Shown: positions 42,301-51,740 of the stretch, piece by piece | Position numbering within the stretch: the stretch's first letter is position 1 | Layout of the letters: each line of letters begins with the position of its first letter | The notes under the pieces: model-generated | Databases searched by the model: none | Seen by the model: the letters and a program-made list of their open reading frames with translations, nothing else | What the model was told of the DNA's origin: nothing | Made by a program: the position numbers and the translations under genes | Assembly: GCA_002342035.1 (NCBI GenBank) | Contig: DDPE01000016.1 | Span: forward strand, 1 to 51,760 | Direction of reading: 5' to 3' | Origin: Asticcacaulis sp. UBA2476 | GTDB taxonomy: Bacteria > Pseudomonadota > Alphaproteobacteria > Caulobacterales > Caulobacteraceae | DNA: 51,760 nucleotides

Positions 42301-43719
42301 ATCCGCCGCCAAACCCAACGCCTGCCGGTAGGTTTCGATTTCATCAAGCTTGGCGTGAAAGCCTGACCAGTCATCGTCGCGGGCAATGGCGGCCCACAGG
42401 GCTTCGATATCGTCGATCAACAGGCTGACGGGTTCAGGCGCGGTGAAAAACGGATGTTTCAAGAGGTCTGCGTCTTTCGGTTCAAAATCTCCCAGTAAGC
42501 CTTTGAAATTATCAAAGATTTCGCCGGTATAGAACTGACCGCGCGGGCCGGACAGGGCGCGGTCATGGCTTAACGTGCCGCCGAACCAGTCGAAGTACAC
42601 GCCCTCGAATGAGCCGTTCTGCGGATGCAAAGCGGCCTGCAGTTTAAACGTCGCCTCAACCAGTGCCTGGTCTTTGTCGGCGGTCAAAGGCTTGAGATTC
42701 AGCCGGTTGAGCACGGCTGCGCGGGCAGCGGCCTCGTAACGCTTACCGAAGTCATTAAGGCTGTCAATCAGCCGCGCCCCATCACAGATTTGCGCCAGAC
42801 AACGCGCCAGTTGCGTCAGGTTCCAGAACACCGCATCGACCTGACGGCCATAGGCATAGAGCCCGCCTTCATCGAAATAGGCGGCGGTAAAGTACGCATC
42901 GTAATAGGGCAAAAACCGGTACGGGCCGTAGTCAAAGCTTTCGCCGGTAATGTTCATATTATCGGTGTTGAGAACGCCGTGGACAAAGCCCGCCATCATC
43001 CAGCGCGCCACCAGTTTCGCGGTGCGGGTGACGCACAGATCGAACACACGCACGACCTGATCCTCGCCCTCAAGACCGGCGGCATCAGGGTAATAATTGT
43101 CCGCCACGAAGCCGATCAGGGCGCGCATGGTCTCAAACTCGTTGAGGTAGACCAGCCGCTCGAACGTCCCAAAACGTATATGGCTGTGCGACAGCCGCAC
43201 CAGCACCGATGACCGCGTGGGCGAGGGCTCATCGCCGCGATGCAGCGCTTCACCGGTCTCGATCAGCGAAAATGTCCGCGAGGTCGGCACCCCTAGCGCC
43301 TCAAGATAGGCGGTCGCCAGCACCTCCCGCACGCCACCTTTGAGCGTCAGTCGTCCGTCACCGCCACGCGACCAGGGCGTGCGGCCTGAGCCCTTTGTGC
43401 CGAGGTCGAGCAGTCGCCTCTGATCGTCACGGAGTTGCGCAAACAAAAAGCCGCGCCCGTCACCGAGGTCAGGGTTGTAATGCCGGAACTGATGGCCGTG
43501 ATAGCGCAGGGCCAGCGGCTTAGGCTGATTGTCGGGCAAGGGGCTAAACCGGCCAAGATGGCTTATCCATGCCGCATCATTCAGGCCGTCAAGGCCGACG
43601 GTCATTGCGGCGCGATCATTGCGGTAACGCAGAATAGTTTGCGGAAAGTCAGCGGCCTTGACCGGATCAAACAGGTCAAGGCCGCTATGGAGCAGGCGCG
43701 GATCAGGGGCATAGGTCAT
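42298..43719 (-). CDS. selO: SelO/YdiU-family protein adenylyltransferase
   Basis: 473 residues. SelO is a pseudokinase-fold enzyme that transfers AMP to Ser, Thr or Tyr of proteins, linked to redox stress. Conserved segments: RYHGHQFRHYNPDLGDGRG, LDLGTKGSGRTPWSRGGDGRLTLKGGVREVL and GFVHGVLNTDNMNITGESFDYGPY. The last two hold the nucleotide- and metal-binding residues. The C-terminus ends ALGLAAD and lacks the terminal Cys/Sec motif present in some homologues. The stop codon lies in the last bases of the repeat element. Confidence 0.94.
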   Translation of the reverse strand: MTYAPDPRLLHSGLDLFDPVKAADFPQTILRYRNDRAAMTVGLDGLNDAAWISHLGRFSPLPDNQPKPLALRYHGHQFRHYNPDLGDGRGFLFAQLRDDQRRLLDLGTKGSGRTPWSRGGDGRLTLKGGVREVLATAYLEALGVPTSRTFSLIETGEALHRGDEPSPTRSSVLVRLSHSHIRFGTFERLVYLNEFETMRALIGFVADNYYPDAAGLEGEDQVVRVFDLCVTRTAKLVARWMMAGFVHGVLNTDNMNITGESFDYGPYRFLPYYDAYFTAAYFDEGGLYAYGRQVDAVFWNLTQLARCLAQICDGARLIDSLNDFGKRYEAAARAAVLNRLNLKPLTADKDQALVEATFKLQAALHPQNGSFEGVYFDWFGGTLSHDRALSGPRGQFYTGEIFDNFKGLLGDFEPKDADLLKHPFFTAPEPVSLLIDDIEALWAAIARDDDWSGFHAKLDEIETYRQALGLAAD

Positions 43720-43756
43720 GCCCCTGGCATGGCGCGTCGCGTATCAGAATGCAATA

Positions 43757-46318
43757 TTAGTATTTCACTCTAAGCGTGATACCGTAGGTCTTGGGCGCGC
43801 CCATAAAGGCGTCGTAGGTGTTGGAATCCAGACCGCGGTTATAGAAGGTGCCATCGGGCTGAACCGTCGACTGGAAGCCTGAACCTTGCAGCGGGGCGTT
43901 GATCACGACCTGCTTATAGCTCTCATCCGTCAGGTTCTGGCCCCAGATTTCGACCATCCAGCGCGAATCCTCAGACCCTATGCCGATGCGGCCATTGAGC
44001 AGGGTGAAGGACTCCTGCATCTTGAACGGGATCAGGTCGGAGCCGGTATTGTAGCTGGAGGTATGCTTGGCCGACAGGTTGGCCAGCCAGCGCAATCCGC
44101 CGATCGAGCGGGTATAGGTCACGGCGCCCGACGACGTCCACTTGGGCGCGAACGACATCTGGGCACCCGGCAGCAGCGACAACTGCGCGAAGCTGCCCGG
44201 ATTGTTCAGGTCAGCGGCGACAAAGTCGGCATATTGGGTGTCCGCATAGGCGATGCCGCCCTGAAAGCTTAGGCCCCGGATCGGCGTGGCCCAATAGACA
44301 TCGGCGTCCCAGCCCTTTGAGGTCAGTTCCGGGATGGACTCGACCACAAATGCCGTGCCTAAAAATGTGTTGAGCTGGAAGTCATTAAAGGTCTGATCAA
44401 AGGCGGTCAGGTTGAACAGCACTTTTTTGTCAAACAGGGAGGTCTTTACCCCCAGTTCATAGCTATCGACCGTTTCTGCCGGGAAATAGAGTGATGAATT
44501 GGGCGTCAAGCCTGTCAACGCCCGGTCAAGGTTGAACCCGCCGCCCTTATACCCGCGCGCATAGGAGGCGTAGGTCATGATGTTGTCGTTCCAGCGGTAG
44601 GCGCCCTTAAAGGTGCCGGACCATTCTTTTTCTTCCTGTTCGTCGGCGACCTGACGATTATTGAACGCCGGATTGGCCCAGAAGGCGCACAGGCCACCTA
44701 AGACCGTTGGGCGTGAGGCCGTCGGTATCAGCGCCCATATGCCGGTCGGTGTGCCGCCGCCTAAGCCAGAGCGGGCAATGGCCGCCCCACAGGTCGCGCC
44801 TGAATCCGAGTTGGTGTAAACGCCCGTCATCTCTTTGGTTTCAGCCGTGTAGCGCAGGCCAAGGGTCAGCTCTAAGGCCTCGGTCACCTGATAGCTATTG
44901 TTGGTGAACAGGGCGAACGACTTGGCGCTTTGGGTATAGTGATCGAGCGCGCCTTGTCCGGCAACGTAGTTCGTCCCGGCGGCGCGGCCTGTCAGGAGGG
45001 GCAGGACGTTTGACGGGGTTGTGCCCGGAATTTGCTGGGATAACAAAGCGCTGATGTAGGCGGCGTACTTGGTGCCGTAAACGTACGAATCCATCCGGTC
45101 GAGGTCTTCTTCGGCGTAGAAGGCCCCGATCAGCCAGTTGAGCTTATCGGTCGATCCGGCCAGACGCAGTTCCTGCGAGAAGGTCTTGAACTCGGCCGAG
45201 AAATCACCGTTGTCGCGGCGGTAGAGAATATCCGCGCCGGTGTAGTCAATGTCCTGACCGTTGACGTTTTTCCAGTTACGGATGCCGGTGACCGAGGTCA
45301 GGGTCGAGTCGAGGAACGCGAGTTTCAGATTGGTCTCAATCGAGATGCCTTTATCGTCAATGAACTGACGGGTATCGCGGTTGGCATAGGCGGTCATGTC
45401 TTCGGGGCTGGCGGTCAGGTCGATACCCTGGCCTCCGGTGGTTATGGCGTTGATCAGCGCGCCGGTCGGGCCGGTGCGGGTCTGCACGGTCACGCAGCAG
45501 CGTTCCTCACGGCTCGACCAATCACCAATGACGCGGATGTTGAGATCATCGTTCGGCACGAACAGCAACTGACCGCGCACGGTCTGAAAATCCTGAGTGG
45601 CGTCTTCGGTGGCGGTGCGTGGGCCATCACCGGTCACCACATCGTAATAACCGCCGCGTTCACGCTTGGCGACATAGAGGCGGCCTAAAACTTCCTCGCC
45701 CGCAATCGGGCCGGTGACAGCGGCGGAAAAGCCACGCGCGTCATAGTTTCCGACCGTGGCTTCGGCTTCGGCACCAAAGACGCTGGACGGCTTTTTAGAG
45801 ATGATGTTGATCACACCGGCCGAGGTGTTTTTACCGAACAGGGTGCCTTGCGGGCCTTTCAGGACTTCGATGCGTTCCAGTTCACCCAGATCGCCGAAGC
45901 CCACGCCGTTACGCGGACGGTAAACGCCGTCAATCACTACGCCGACGGAGGATTCCATGCCGGGGTTGTCACCAACCGTGCCGACGCCGCGGATACGGGC
46001 GGTGGTCAGGGACTCGTTCTGGGTTGAGGTCACGGTCAGGCCGGGCGTCAATACCTGCATGTCCTTGATGTCGCGCACACCGGCGTCCTGCAGCAGCTTA
46101 GCCGACAGGGTGGTGACCACGATCGGCACGTCCTGCAGCGATTGCTCGCGCTTTTGGGCGGTGACGACGATCTCTAAGATTTCCTCCGGCTCATCTGCGG
46201 GCGGGGCGTCGTTTTGCGCCAGAGCGGGCAGGGCCGTCCCCAGCAGGGCCAGCGAGGTGCCGGTCAGTAAGATTTTGTTAAAAAATTTGCCGCCGCGATA
46301 AGATGTCATGGTACGCAT
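43757..46318 (-). CDS. TonB-dependent outer membrane receptor
   Basis: 853 residues. Signal peptide (about 1-35, cleavage near ALAQN), TonB-box-like EILEIVVTAQKREQ at about 43-56, plug domain with PGLTV, RIRGVG and LKGPQGTLFGKNTSAGVINI, and a 22-strand barrel ending in GITLRVKY with a terminal aromatic residue, as outer-membrane proteins require. The substrate is unknown. The plug resembles receptors of sphingomonad/Caulobacter type for plant-derived compounds or siderophores, which does not determine the ligand. The ATG at 46318 follows AAGGGAAA. No partner transport genes lie beside it. Confidence 0.93.
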   Translation of the reverse strand: MRTMTSYRGGKFFNKILLTGTSLALLGTALPALAQNDAPPADEPEEILEIVVTAQKREQSLQDVPIVVTTLSAKLLQDAGVRDIKDMQVLTPGLTVTSTQNESLTTARIRGVGTVGDNPGMESSVGVVIDGVYRPRNGVGFGDLGELERIEVLKGPQGTLFGKNTSAGVINIISKKPSSVFGAEAEATVGNYDARGFSAAVTGPIAGEEVLGRLYVAKRERGGYYDVVTGDGPRTATEDATQDFQTVRGQLLFVPNDDLNIRVIGDWSSREERCCVTVQTRTGPTGALINAITTGGQGIDLTASPEDMTAYANRDTRQFIDDKGISIETNLKLAFLDSTLTSVTGIRNWKNVNGQDIDYTGADILYRRDNGDFSAEFKTFSQELRLAGSTDKLNWLIGAFYAEEDLDRMDSYVYGTKYAAYISALLSQQIPGTTPSNVLPLLTGRAAGTNYVAGQGALDHYTQSAKSFALFTNNSYQVTEALELTLGLRYTAETKEMTGVYTNSDSGATCGAAIARSGLGGGTPTGIWALIPTASRPTVLGGLCAFWANPAFNNRQVADEQEEKEWSGTFKGAYRWNDNIMTYASYARGYKGGGFNLDRALTGLTPNSSLYFPAETVDSYELGVKTSLFDKKVLFNLTAFDQTFNDFQLNTFLGTAFVVESIPELTSKGWDADVYWATPIRGLSFQGGIAYADTQYADFVAADLNNPGSFAQLSLLPGAQMSFAPKWTSSGAVTYTRSIGGLRWLANLSAKHTSSYNTGSDLIPFKMQESFTLLNGRIGIGSEDSRWMVEIWGQNLTDESYKQVVINAPLQGSGFQSTVQPDGTFYNRGLDSNTYDAFMGAPKTYGITLRVKY

Positions 46319-46749
46319 GCCGTTTCCCTTGGGTAAATCAGGGTCTGAAACTCAAATATTCGCGGTGCGAGCATTTGAAAATCATTCTCCGTGTTTCCTG
46401 TAACCTGTAAGACTTTTGTTGTGCGGTATACGGGCACTTAGAAATTCAAGTAACCCTCTACACTTATCAAAAATGTATGACACAAGGCTTAAGAAACACA
46501 ACGGGCAAATATTGCGGCGATGCACAATGAAACATCACCTAACCTAAAGGAAACAGGGGGTTGATATAACTGTGTTTTGTATGGGATTGGGTGAAAATTC
46601 CAGACAAATCAAAGTTTACGACAGCGTAAGCTTTTTGCGGTTTTAGGGGCTGTTTATGTGAGCAGTTGCACAGGTCGCGAATACTTGAATACCTTTGGTA
46701 TCCCTATTTTGTGAAATCTGTGATGTTTATGTCGGTTTGTGACACCGGA
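46319..46749. other. Intergenic region upstream of TonB-dependent receptor
   Basis: 431 nt, moderately AT-rich, between the receptor start and the end of the histidine kinase gene, both on the minus strand. It must contain the receptor promoter. I see no clear operator, riboswitch or gene. Confidence 0.5.
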
Positions 46750-48549
46750 TCAGGCCGACAGGGCGCGGTTCAGGTCAGCTTCGCTTTGGGGCAGGATCAG
46801 TGGTTTTACGCCCATATCACGCAAGGTATCGGCATGATCGCCTTGCGGCAGCAGGGCCAGAATCTGTATCGCCGCCTCTGACTGACTGGTGCGCAGACGG
46901 TATAAAAAGGCCTCCAGCGTTTCGCGGCCATCGGCGTCGGCGACTTCGTTCAGCGGGCCGGTGGCGATCAGGCAGGCGTCCAGTTGGGCCTTACCCGCCA
47001 GGCTGAGTGCGCGCTCACGCGTGGTCGAGGTCAGGCACTTATGGCCCAGCCGCTCAAGGCTGTCGCGCAATTGGGCCGATCTTAAGCTGTCATTGGACAG
47101 CAGCAGAACGCGTAAGCTGGCACCCAAACCCTGACGGTTTTCGGCAGGGGTGATGACCTCAACCGGCTTTACGGGGCGACGAGCCTCACGATCATAGACC
47201 AGTTCCACCCAGAACTTGGACCCAAGGCCGACCGTGCTGTCGGCGCCGATACGACCGCCCATCATGGCAATCAGCCGCTTTGACAAGCTTAAGCCCAGTC
47301 CGGCACCGGAATGACCGGCGGCGGTGCGGGCAATGCGGGTGTGGGCTTTGAAGGCCTGATCCAGTTCGTCAGTATCAAGACCGGGGCCGGTATCGAGGAC
47401 ATCGACCCGCAGCACATCCTCCGCCGTCATGGAAACTTTAAGTTCCACCCGCCCGCGCGCCGTGTAGGCCAGCGCATTGGAGACGAGGTGGGACAGGATC
47501 TGGGTAACCCGCGCCCCATCGGCCATAACCGCGCCTTTATGCGGTATGGCCTCAAGATTCAGCGCCAGTTCGAGGCCTTTGGCGGTGGCCTGAGCGCTGA
47601 AATCCTCAATGACCCGCACGCAGATGGCATCGATATCGAGCGCTTCGGGGGTGATCTGCATCAGCCCCTGTTCGGCGGTGTCATTATCGAGGGTGGTCAC
47701 CAGCATATTTTCCAGATGCTGGGCCTCATTTAGCGCCGAATAGATGTGCTGACGAATGGCCGGAGCGCGGCTGGCCTGAGTGAGGCCGGTGTGCAGGCTG
47801 GCGCTTAATCCTTTAAGGCCCGTGCGCAGTTCATCCGACAGGGTGTGCATCAGGGCGATCTTGCTGGCGCTTAAGCTCTCAGAGGTATCGACGGCGGCGT
47901 TGCGCTCTCTGGCCAGCCGTAACTGATCGTGGGCCAGTTGGTAATGCTCACGCAAATGACGATTGAGAATGAACCCCAGCGCCAGAGCCAGCGCCATACC
48001 GCCTATGGCCAGATTGCTCAGGTCCTGCCCACCCGGCACGGATTTGAGCGCAATCACAGGGCCCGCGGCCGCCAGAGGCCCCAGGGTCAGCAGGAACCGC
48101 AGCACCGGCGTGCAAAAGAAGATGATGCCGACGGCAGCACCCGCACAGATCAGCAGAAAGATATGGGCATTGTGGCCAGACAGGGCCGCCACATAGCTGA
48201 GGATCATCAGGCCCACGACCCATAAGGCGCCGCTGGCCCCCTGATAAGCCATGCGGCGGGCCAGAAAGGCTTTCGGCGGCACCTGATCTTCGGGCGTTAG
48301 CAGGGCACGTGACTTGGCGCGCAGATAATGGAAAAAGCCCCAGTTGACCGCAAACAGGGTCAGGCTTAGCACGATAAAGGCCGGGGGCATGAAATAGGAC
48401 GCCGCCCACAGATACGGCGGCAACCCCACACCAAAGAACCCCAACGCATAGGGCAGCATACGCGCCTGTGCTCGCAGGCCGTAATCGAGGATAACGGCCT
48501 CATCGACGGCGGGAAACTGAGTCGTCAAAGGCTGATCGTGGGGTGACAT
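46750..48549 (-). CDS. Degenerate membrane-bound hybrid histidine kinase (pseudokinase candidate)
   Basis: 599 residues. About six membrane helices lie in residues 33-196, followed by a coiled linker. The dimerisation segment reads TLSDELRTGL, where the usual phosphoacceptor His is Asp239 (codon GAT at 47833-47835). The ATPase domain looks intact: N358 in the N-box, DTGPG at 386-390 and GAGLGL at 415-420. The C-terminal receiver-like domain (479-597) lacks the acidic pair (SND) and the phosphoacceptor Asp (CLIATG), though K582-P583 remains. It may be a signalling scaffold or allosteric regulator. Divergent from the DUF2336 gene. Confidence 0.88.
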   Translation of the reverse strand: MSPHDQPLTTQFPAVDEAVILDYGLRAQARMLPYALGFFGVGLPPYLWAASYFMPPAFIVLSLTLFAVNWGFFHYLRAKSRALLTPEDQVPPKAFLARRMAYQGASGALWVVGLMILSYVAALSGHNAHIFLLICAGAAVGIIFFCTPVLRFLLTLGPLAAAGPVIALKSVPGGQDLSNLAIGGMALALALGFILNRHLREHYQLAHDQLRLARERNAAVDTSESLSASKIALMHTLSDELRTGLKGLSASLHTGLTQASRAPAIRQHIYSALNEAQHLENMLVTTLDNDTAEQGLMQITPEALDIDAICVRVIEDFSAQATAKGLELALNLEAIPHKGAVMADGARVTQILSHLVSNALAYTARGRVELKVSMTAEDVLRVDVLDTGPGLDTDELDQAFKAHTRIARTAAGHSGAGLGLSLSKRLIAMMGGRIGADSTVGLGSKFWVELVYDREARRPVKPVEVITPAENRQGLGASLRVLLLSNDSLRSAQLRDSLERLGHKCLTSTTRERALSLAGKAQLDACLIATGPLNEVADADGRETLEAFLYRLRTSQSEAAIQILALLPQGDHADTLRDMGVKPLILPQSEADLNRALSA

Positions 48550-48776
48550 AACGGCTCCGTACTGGGTGTGAACGTTAGCTCAAACATCTTTAAGTCCCGT
48601 TACTGGCTGCGAAAATTATGCACTATATATTCTTAAGGTTGTATTTTTGGGTCATTCTCAAGATAATGTGATCGGTTTTTAGCGCTTTAAGCGAACTTAT
48701 GACCAAAAAGTAAAGCTTCGTTAGGGATAAGACGCGACAATCAGGGCTCATATCCGTGCTCTCAGGATTTCGACCC

Positions 48777-49952
48777 ATGATGACCTCAAAACTGGTTTTG
48801 TCCGACGAAGACCTTAAGCGTCTGGTGAAAAGTGATAATGCCGACGACCGCGCCGTGGCGGCCCATAAGATCTGCCGGGTGATGGAGCGTCAGGTGGTCA
48901 GTGAGGCTGAGCGCGAAGCCGCCCATGAAATTATCCGCCTGATGGCCCATGATGCCGCCGAACTGGTCCGGCGCGCCCTGTCGGTGACCATGCGCACGTC
49001 AGAACTGCTGCCGCACGACGTGGCCATGAAGCTGGCTCAGGACGTGGTGTCGGTGGCCGTGCCGGTTTTGCATTATTCGCCGGTCTTCAGCGACGACGAT
49101 CTGCGGGCGGTCATCGAAGCCGGCAATCCGGCGCGTCAGATCGCGATTGCCAAACGTGACACCTTATCCGAAGTCGTGACCGGTGCCTTAGCGACCCACG
49201 GTGTCGAAGAGGCGGTGGTGATTGCCTGCGCCAACGACAATGCCCGCTTTGATGAGGGCGGTTTCGGGCGGGTGATGGACCGCTTTGGTGAGTCTGAGAT
49301 CATGCAGTCGGTGCTGGTTCATCGTCAGGCCCTGCCGGTGACGGTGACGGAAAAGCTGGTGCATCTGGTCAGTGGCGCCTTACGCGAGCAACTGGTGGCC
49401 CGCCATGCGGTGACACCGGAGACGGCGGCGCGGATCTCCGAGGCGGTGCAGGAGCGCGCGACCCTCGATATGGCCGGACGCAGCCCTAATGCCCATGACC
49501 CCAAGACACTGGCGCGCCATCTGGTCGATTTTGGCCGCATGACGCCGTCCCTGATGCTCAGGGCGCTGGTGCGCGGGCAAATGACCTTCTTTGAATACGC
49601 TCTGGCGGAGCTATCCGGTGTGCCGCATGAGCGCACCTGGCTGATGATCCATGATGCCGGGTCGCTGGGCTTACGGGCCATATATGATCGGGCGGGCCTG
49701 CCAGCGGGCATGTTCGCAACCTTCAAGGCGGCGGTCGAGACCTATCACGATCTTAAGGCCGAGCAGGGGCACCTCGACCCCATCCGCTTGCAGGAACGCC
49801 TGATCGAGCGCTTCCTGACCCAGACCCCCACGGCATCGCGCGAAGATATCGCCTATCTGATGGAGCGTCTGGACTTTGACCACAAAGGCCATTCATGGGC
49901 CAATCTGCCCAAGGGTGAGTCAGAGGCGAAGTCAGAATTTGAAGCGGCTTAA
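48777..49952 (+). CDS. DUF2336 family protein
   Basis: 391 residues from the ATG at 48777 (another ATG follows immediately). Helical throughout, with HEAT-like repeat character: VAAHKICRVMERQVVSEAEREAAHEII and DAAELVRRALSVTMRTSELLPHDVAMKLAQDV. This matches the DUF2336 group of Alphaproteobacteria, whose function is unknown. A repeat-helical scaffold would suit a protein-protein interaction role. It is divergent from the degenerate kinase gene, with about 230 nt between them, and is convergent with the Hpt gene, with a bidirectional terminator between. Confidence 0.82.
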   Translation: MMTSKLVLSDEDLKRLVKSDNADDRAVAAHKICRVMERQVVSEAEREAAHEIIRLMAHDAAELVRRALSVTMRTSELLPHDVAMKLAQDVVSVAVPVLHYSPVFSDDDLRAVIEAGNPARQIAIAKRDTLSEVVTGALATHGVEEAVVIACANDNARFDEGGFGRVMDRFGESEIMQSVLVHRQALPVTVTEKLVHLVSGALREQLVARHAVTPETAARISEAVQERATLDMAGRSPNAHDPKTLARHLVDFGRMTPSLMLRALVRGQMTFFEYALAELSGVPHERTWLMIHDAGSLGLRAIYDRAGLPAGMFATFKAAVETYHDLKAEQGHLDPIRLQERLIERFLTQTPTASREDIAYLMERLDFDHKGHSWANLPKGESEAKSEFEAA

Positions 49953-49970
49953 TCACCCAATTTAATAACA

Positions 49971-50007
49971 AAAAAGCCGCCGGAAATCACTCCGGCGGCT
50001 TTTTTTA
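49971..50007. terminator. Bidirectional terminator between DUF2336 and Hpt genes
   Basis: Stem GCCGCCGGA (49976-49984) with TCCGGCGGC (49991-49999), loop of 6 nt, flanked by an A-run on one side and an eight-T run on the other. It can serve both convergent genes. Confidence 0.88.
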
Positions 50008-50044
50008 TTGTTGGTGTTTGACGCCTATTCTTTGTGGCCGCCAC

Positions 50045-50539
50045 CTATTCTTTATGACCAATGGCGTTGAGGTGTTCTTTGACGCGGGCCTCGAGCGTGT
50101 CGGCTAGGATTTTACCGACCGGGTGAGTGTCTTCCTTGATGCTGTCACGCACGGCGGCGCGGATGGCGTCAAGGTGAGCGTCGATCAGGACGCGCGGCGC
50201 TTTCAGACGGATGGCTTCGTCATCCATCATCTTACACAGCGATCCGGCGATGCGGGTCACCAGCGGATAGCCGTAGGTCGTCCCCAGCCCTTTCAGGTCG
50301 TGGCAGTGGAAATAGAGCTTATCGGCATTGGCAGGCGTGAAGCCGCTGCGTTTAATTTCAGCCTGCGCGTTTTCGATTTTCTTGACTTCGTCCAGCAGCC
50401 ATTCCCCGAAATTGGACGACAGGTCGGCAATAGCGGCTTCGGCCTTGGCGATAGCGGCCTGATCAAGGGCGCCCATCTTGCCGCCGACCTTGGCGCGTAA
50501 GGTGTTGGGAACCTGAATGATTTGAGCTTTTTCCGACAT
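50045..50539 (-). CDS. Hpt-domain phosphotransfer protein
   Basis: 164 residues, all helical. The histidine phosphotransfer motif is CHDLKGLGTTYG, with H80 as the phosphoacceptor and K83-G84 following as in classical Hpt domains. The flanking helices (KLYFHC before, YPLVTRIAGSLCKMM after) fit a four-helix bundle. It would pass phosphate between a hybrid kinase and a response regulator. The nearby degenerate kinase has no phosphoacceptor residues, so any partner of this Hpt must lie elsewhere. Start ATG at 50539, with a GAGG-type site upstream. Confidence 0.87.
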   Translation of the reverse strand: MSEKAQIIQVPNTLRAKVGGKMGALDQAAIAKAEAAIADLSSNFGEWLLDEVKKIENAQAEIKRSGFTPANADKLYFHCHDLKGLGTTYGYPLVTRIAGSLCKMMDDEAIRLKAPRVLIDAHLDAIRAAVRDSIKEDTHPVGKILADTLEARVKEHLNAIGHKE

Positions 50540-50705
50540 GGGAGAGGGGTCCTCAAAATGGTACTAATGGTCACAATTGGTATTCACCATAACCGGCACA
50601 GATTTAAGAACCCCTAAAGGCGGTCATTTTTATGAATTTTACAGGCAGGGGCACGGCCCCTGCACCCGGAACTTGGAGACAGCGGCCAGGCCGGTGCTCT
50701 TATTT

Positions 50706-50765
50706 CCTCCTCCCCTGTTTACGGGGGAGGTGGCAGACCACCAAAGGTGGGATGACGGAGGGGGC
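50706..50765 (+). repeat. Two-hairpin repeat unit
   Basis: Hairpin 1 is CTCCCC-TGTTTAC-GGGGGAG, then GTGG, hairpin 2 is CCACC-AAA-GGTGG (50738-50750), and the tail is GACGGAGGGGG. Its first 27 nt (50707-50733) are exactly repeated, inverted, at 50940-50966. Confidence 0.88.
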
Positions 50766-50776
50766 ACTGCTTTTTT

Positions 50777-50847
50777 CTCCTCCCTATCAAGCCCTTTAGC
50801 GAAGATGGGGAGGTGGATCGGCGCGTGAGCGACGAGACGGAGGGGGA
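50777..50847 (+). repeat. Two-hairpin repeat unit, diverged
   Basis: Hairpin 1 is a longer and looser CCTCC...GGGGAGG, then GTGG, hairpin 2 is TCGGCGC-GTGA-GCGACGA with one mismatch, and the tail is GACGGAGGGGG. Confidence 0.8.
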
Positions 50848-50910
50848 TTGCACTGTCGTTGTCCTGTACTCAAGTTTGTAACGGCAGCGCGCTTAATATG
50901 TCTCGGTGCT

Positions 50911-50966
50911 GCCCCCTCCGTCTTTTGCTAACGCAAAATCCACCTCCCCCGTAAACAGGGGAGGAG
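50911..50966 (-). repeat. Two-hairpin repeat unit, inverted
   Basis: On the minus strand: hairpin 1 is CTCCCC-TGTTTAC-GGGGGAG, then GTGG, hairpin 2 is TTTTGC-GTTA-GCAAAA (50923-50938), and the tail is GACGGAGGGGG. It faces the unit at 50706. Confidence 0.88.
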
Positions 50967-51012
50967 AAGGTGAACTTATCCCCTCACGCCTCGTTTGCCC
51001 CATGCTGAGGGG

Positions 51013-51645
51013 ATGAACGCAGACGCGCCAACTCAGGAACGCTTTACGCCCGAAGAACGGCGTGCGCGGTTGCGTGCGTTTGCCGACCGGATGCTGGAGC
51101 GGCTGGACGATCTGCCGTCGCCGCAGGATGTGCCTGAACTTGAGCAAATGACTCGCACGGGACTGCTGATCGAGCGGCTCTATGCCCGCCTCGATGCGTC
51201 CGAGCGCACGGCCTCTAAACAACTCACCCCAGAAGAGGTCGCCCGTAACCGCGAAGAGTTCGGCCTGAAACTGGCGGCTTTGCGTGAAAATCATGACGCG
51301 GTGTGCGCGAAACTGGCCCCCAAAATCGACCCGCAGCCAGCCCCTATAACGCCGGATGAACTGATCAAGTGCATCAAGGGGCTTGATTTGTCGGAACCCG
51401 ATTTCGGGATTGATGACGACCTTGATGATGATCTGGTGGATGAGCCAGAGGATGCGCCGAAATGCCCGCCGCGCCTCGATTCGAAGACCGGCCTGTTGTG
51501 GCTGGATGAGCGGACGATTCTGGCCACTCAGCATCCACCTTGGTTTGAAGCTGAAGGCGGTGAGATGTACTGGCGCGTCGCCCGCCGTGAGGTCAAGTTG
51601 GTCTTGCCGGACAGTGTTTCGGATGCCATCACAGACAGCAGTTAG
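51013..51645 (+). CDS. Hypothetical acidic protein
   Basis: 210 residues, not recognised. The N-terminal half is charged and helical (FTPEERRARLRAFADRMLERLDDL). A strongly acidic patch lies near residues 135-150 (GIDDDLDDDLVDEPEDAP), and the C-terminal part has SKTGLLWLDERTIL and YWRVARREVKLVLPDSV. No signal peptide or membrane segment. It starts with an ATG after a good GAGGGG site, just downstream of the inverted repeat unit; another unit follows ten bases after its stop. Location between repeats may be chance. Confidence 0.72.
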   Translation: MNADAPTQERFTPEERRARLRAFADRMLERLDDLPSPQDVPELEQMTRTGLLIERLYARLDASERTASKQLTPEEVARNREEFGLKLAALRENHDAVCAKLAPKIDPQPAPITPDELIKCIKGLDLSEPDFGIDDDLDDDLVDEPEDAPKCPPRLDSKTGLLWLDERTILATQHPPWFEAEGGEMYWRVARREVKLVLPDSVSDAITDSS

Positions 51646-51654
51646 GTTTCAAGA

Positions 51655-51710
51655 AGCCCCCACCGTCAGGACGCTCCGCGCCCTGCCACCTCCCCCAACA
51701 AGTTGGGGAG
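51655..51710 (-). repeat. Two-hairpin repeat unit after hypothetical gene
   Basis: On the minus strand: hairpin 1 is CTCCCCAACTTGTTGGGGGAG, then GTGG, a second hairpin of about 8 bp with one mismatch, and tail GACGGTGGGGG. Begins ten bases after the preceding stop codon. Confidence 0.85.
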
Positions 51711-51740
51711 TATGAAGGAAAAGATCAGCCTTACTTTTAC

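Noticed and set aside
42298..42330. Selenocysteine at the SelO C-terminus
   Set aside because: The frame ends with a plain TAA and has no in-frame TGA or Cys near the end.
50706..50966. CRISPR array
   Set aside because: Units are in both orientations, vary in sequence and have no regular unique spacers or cas genes.
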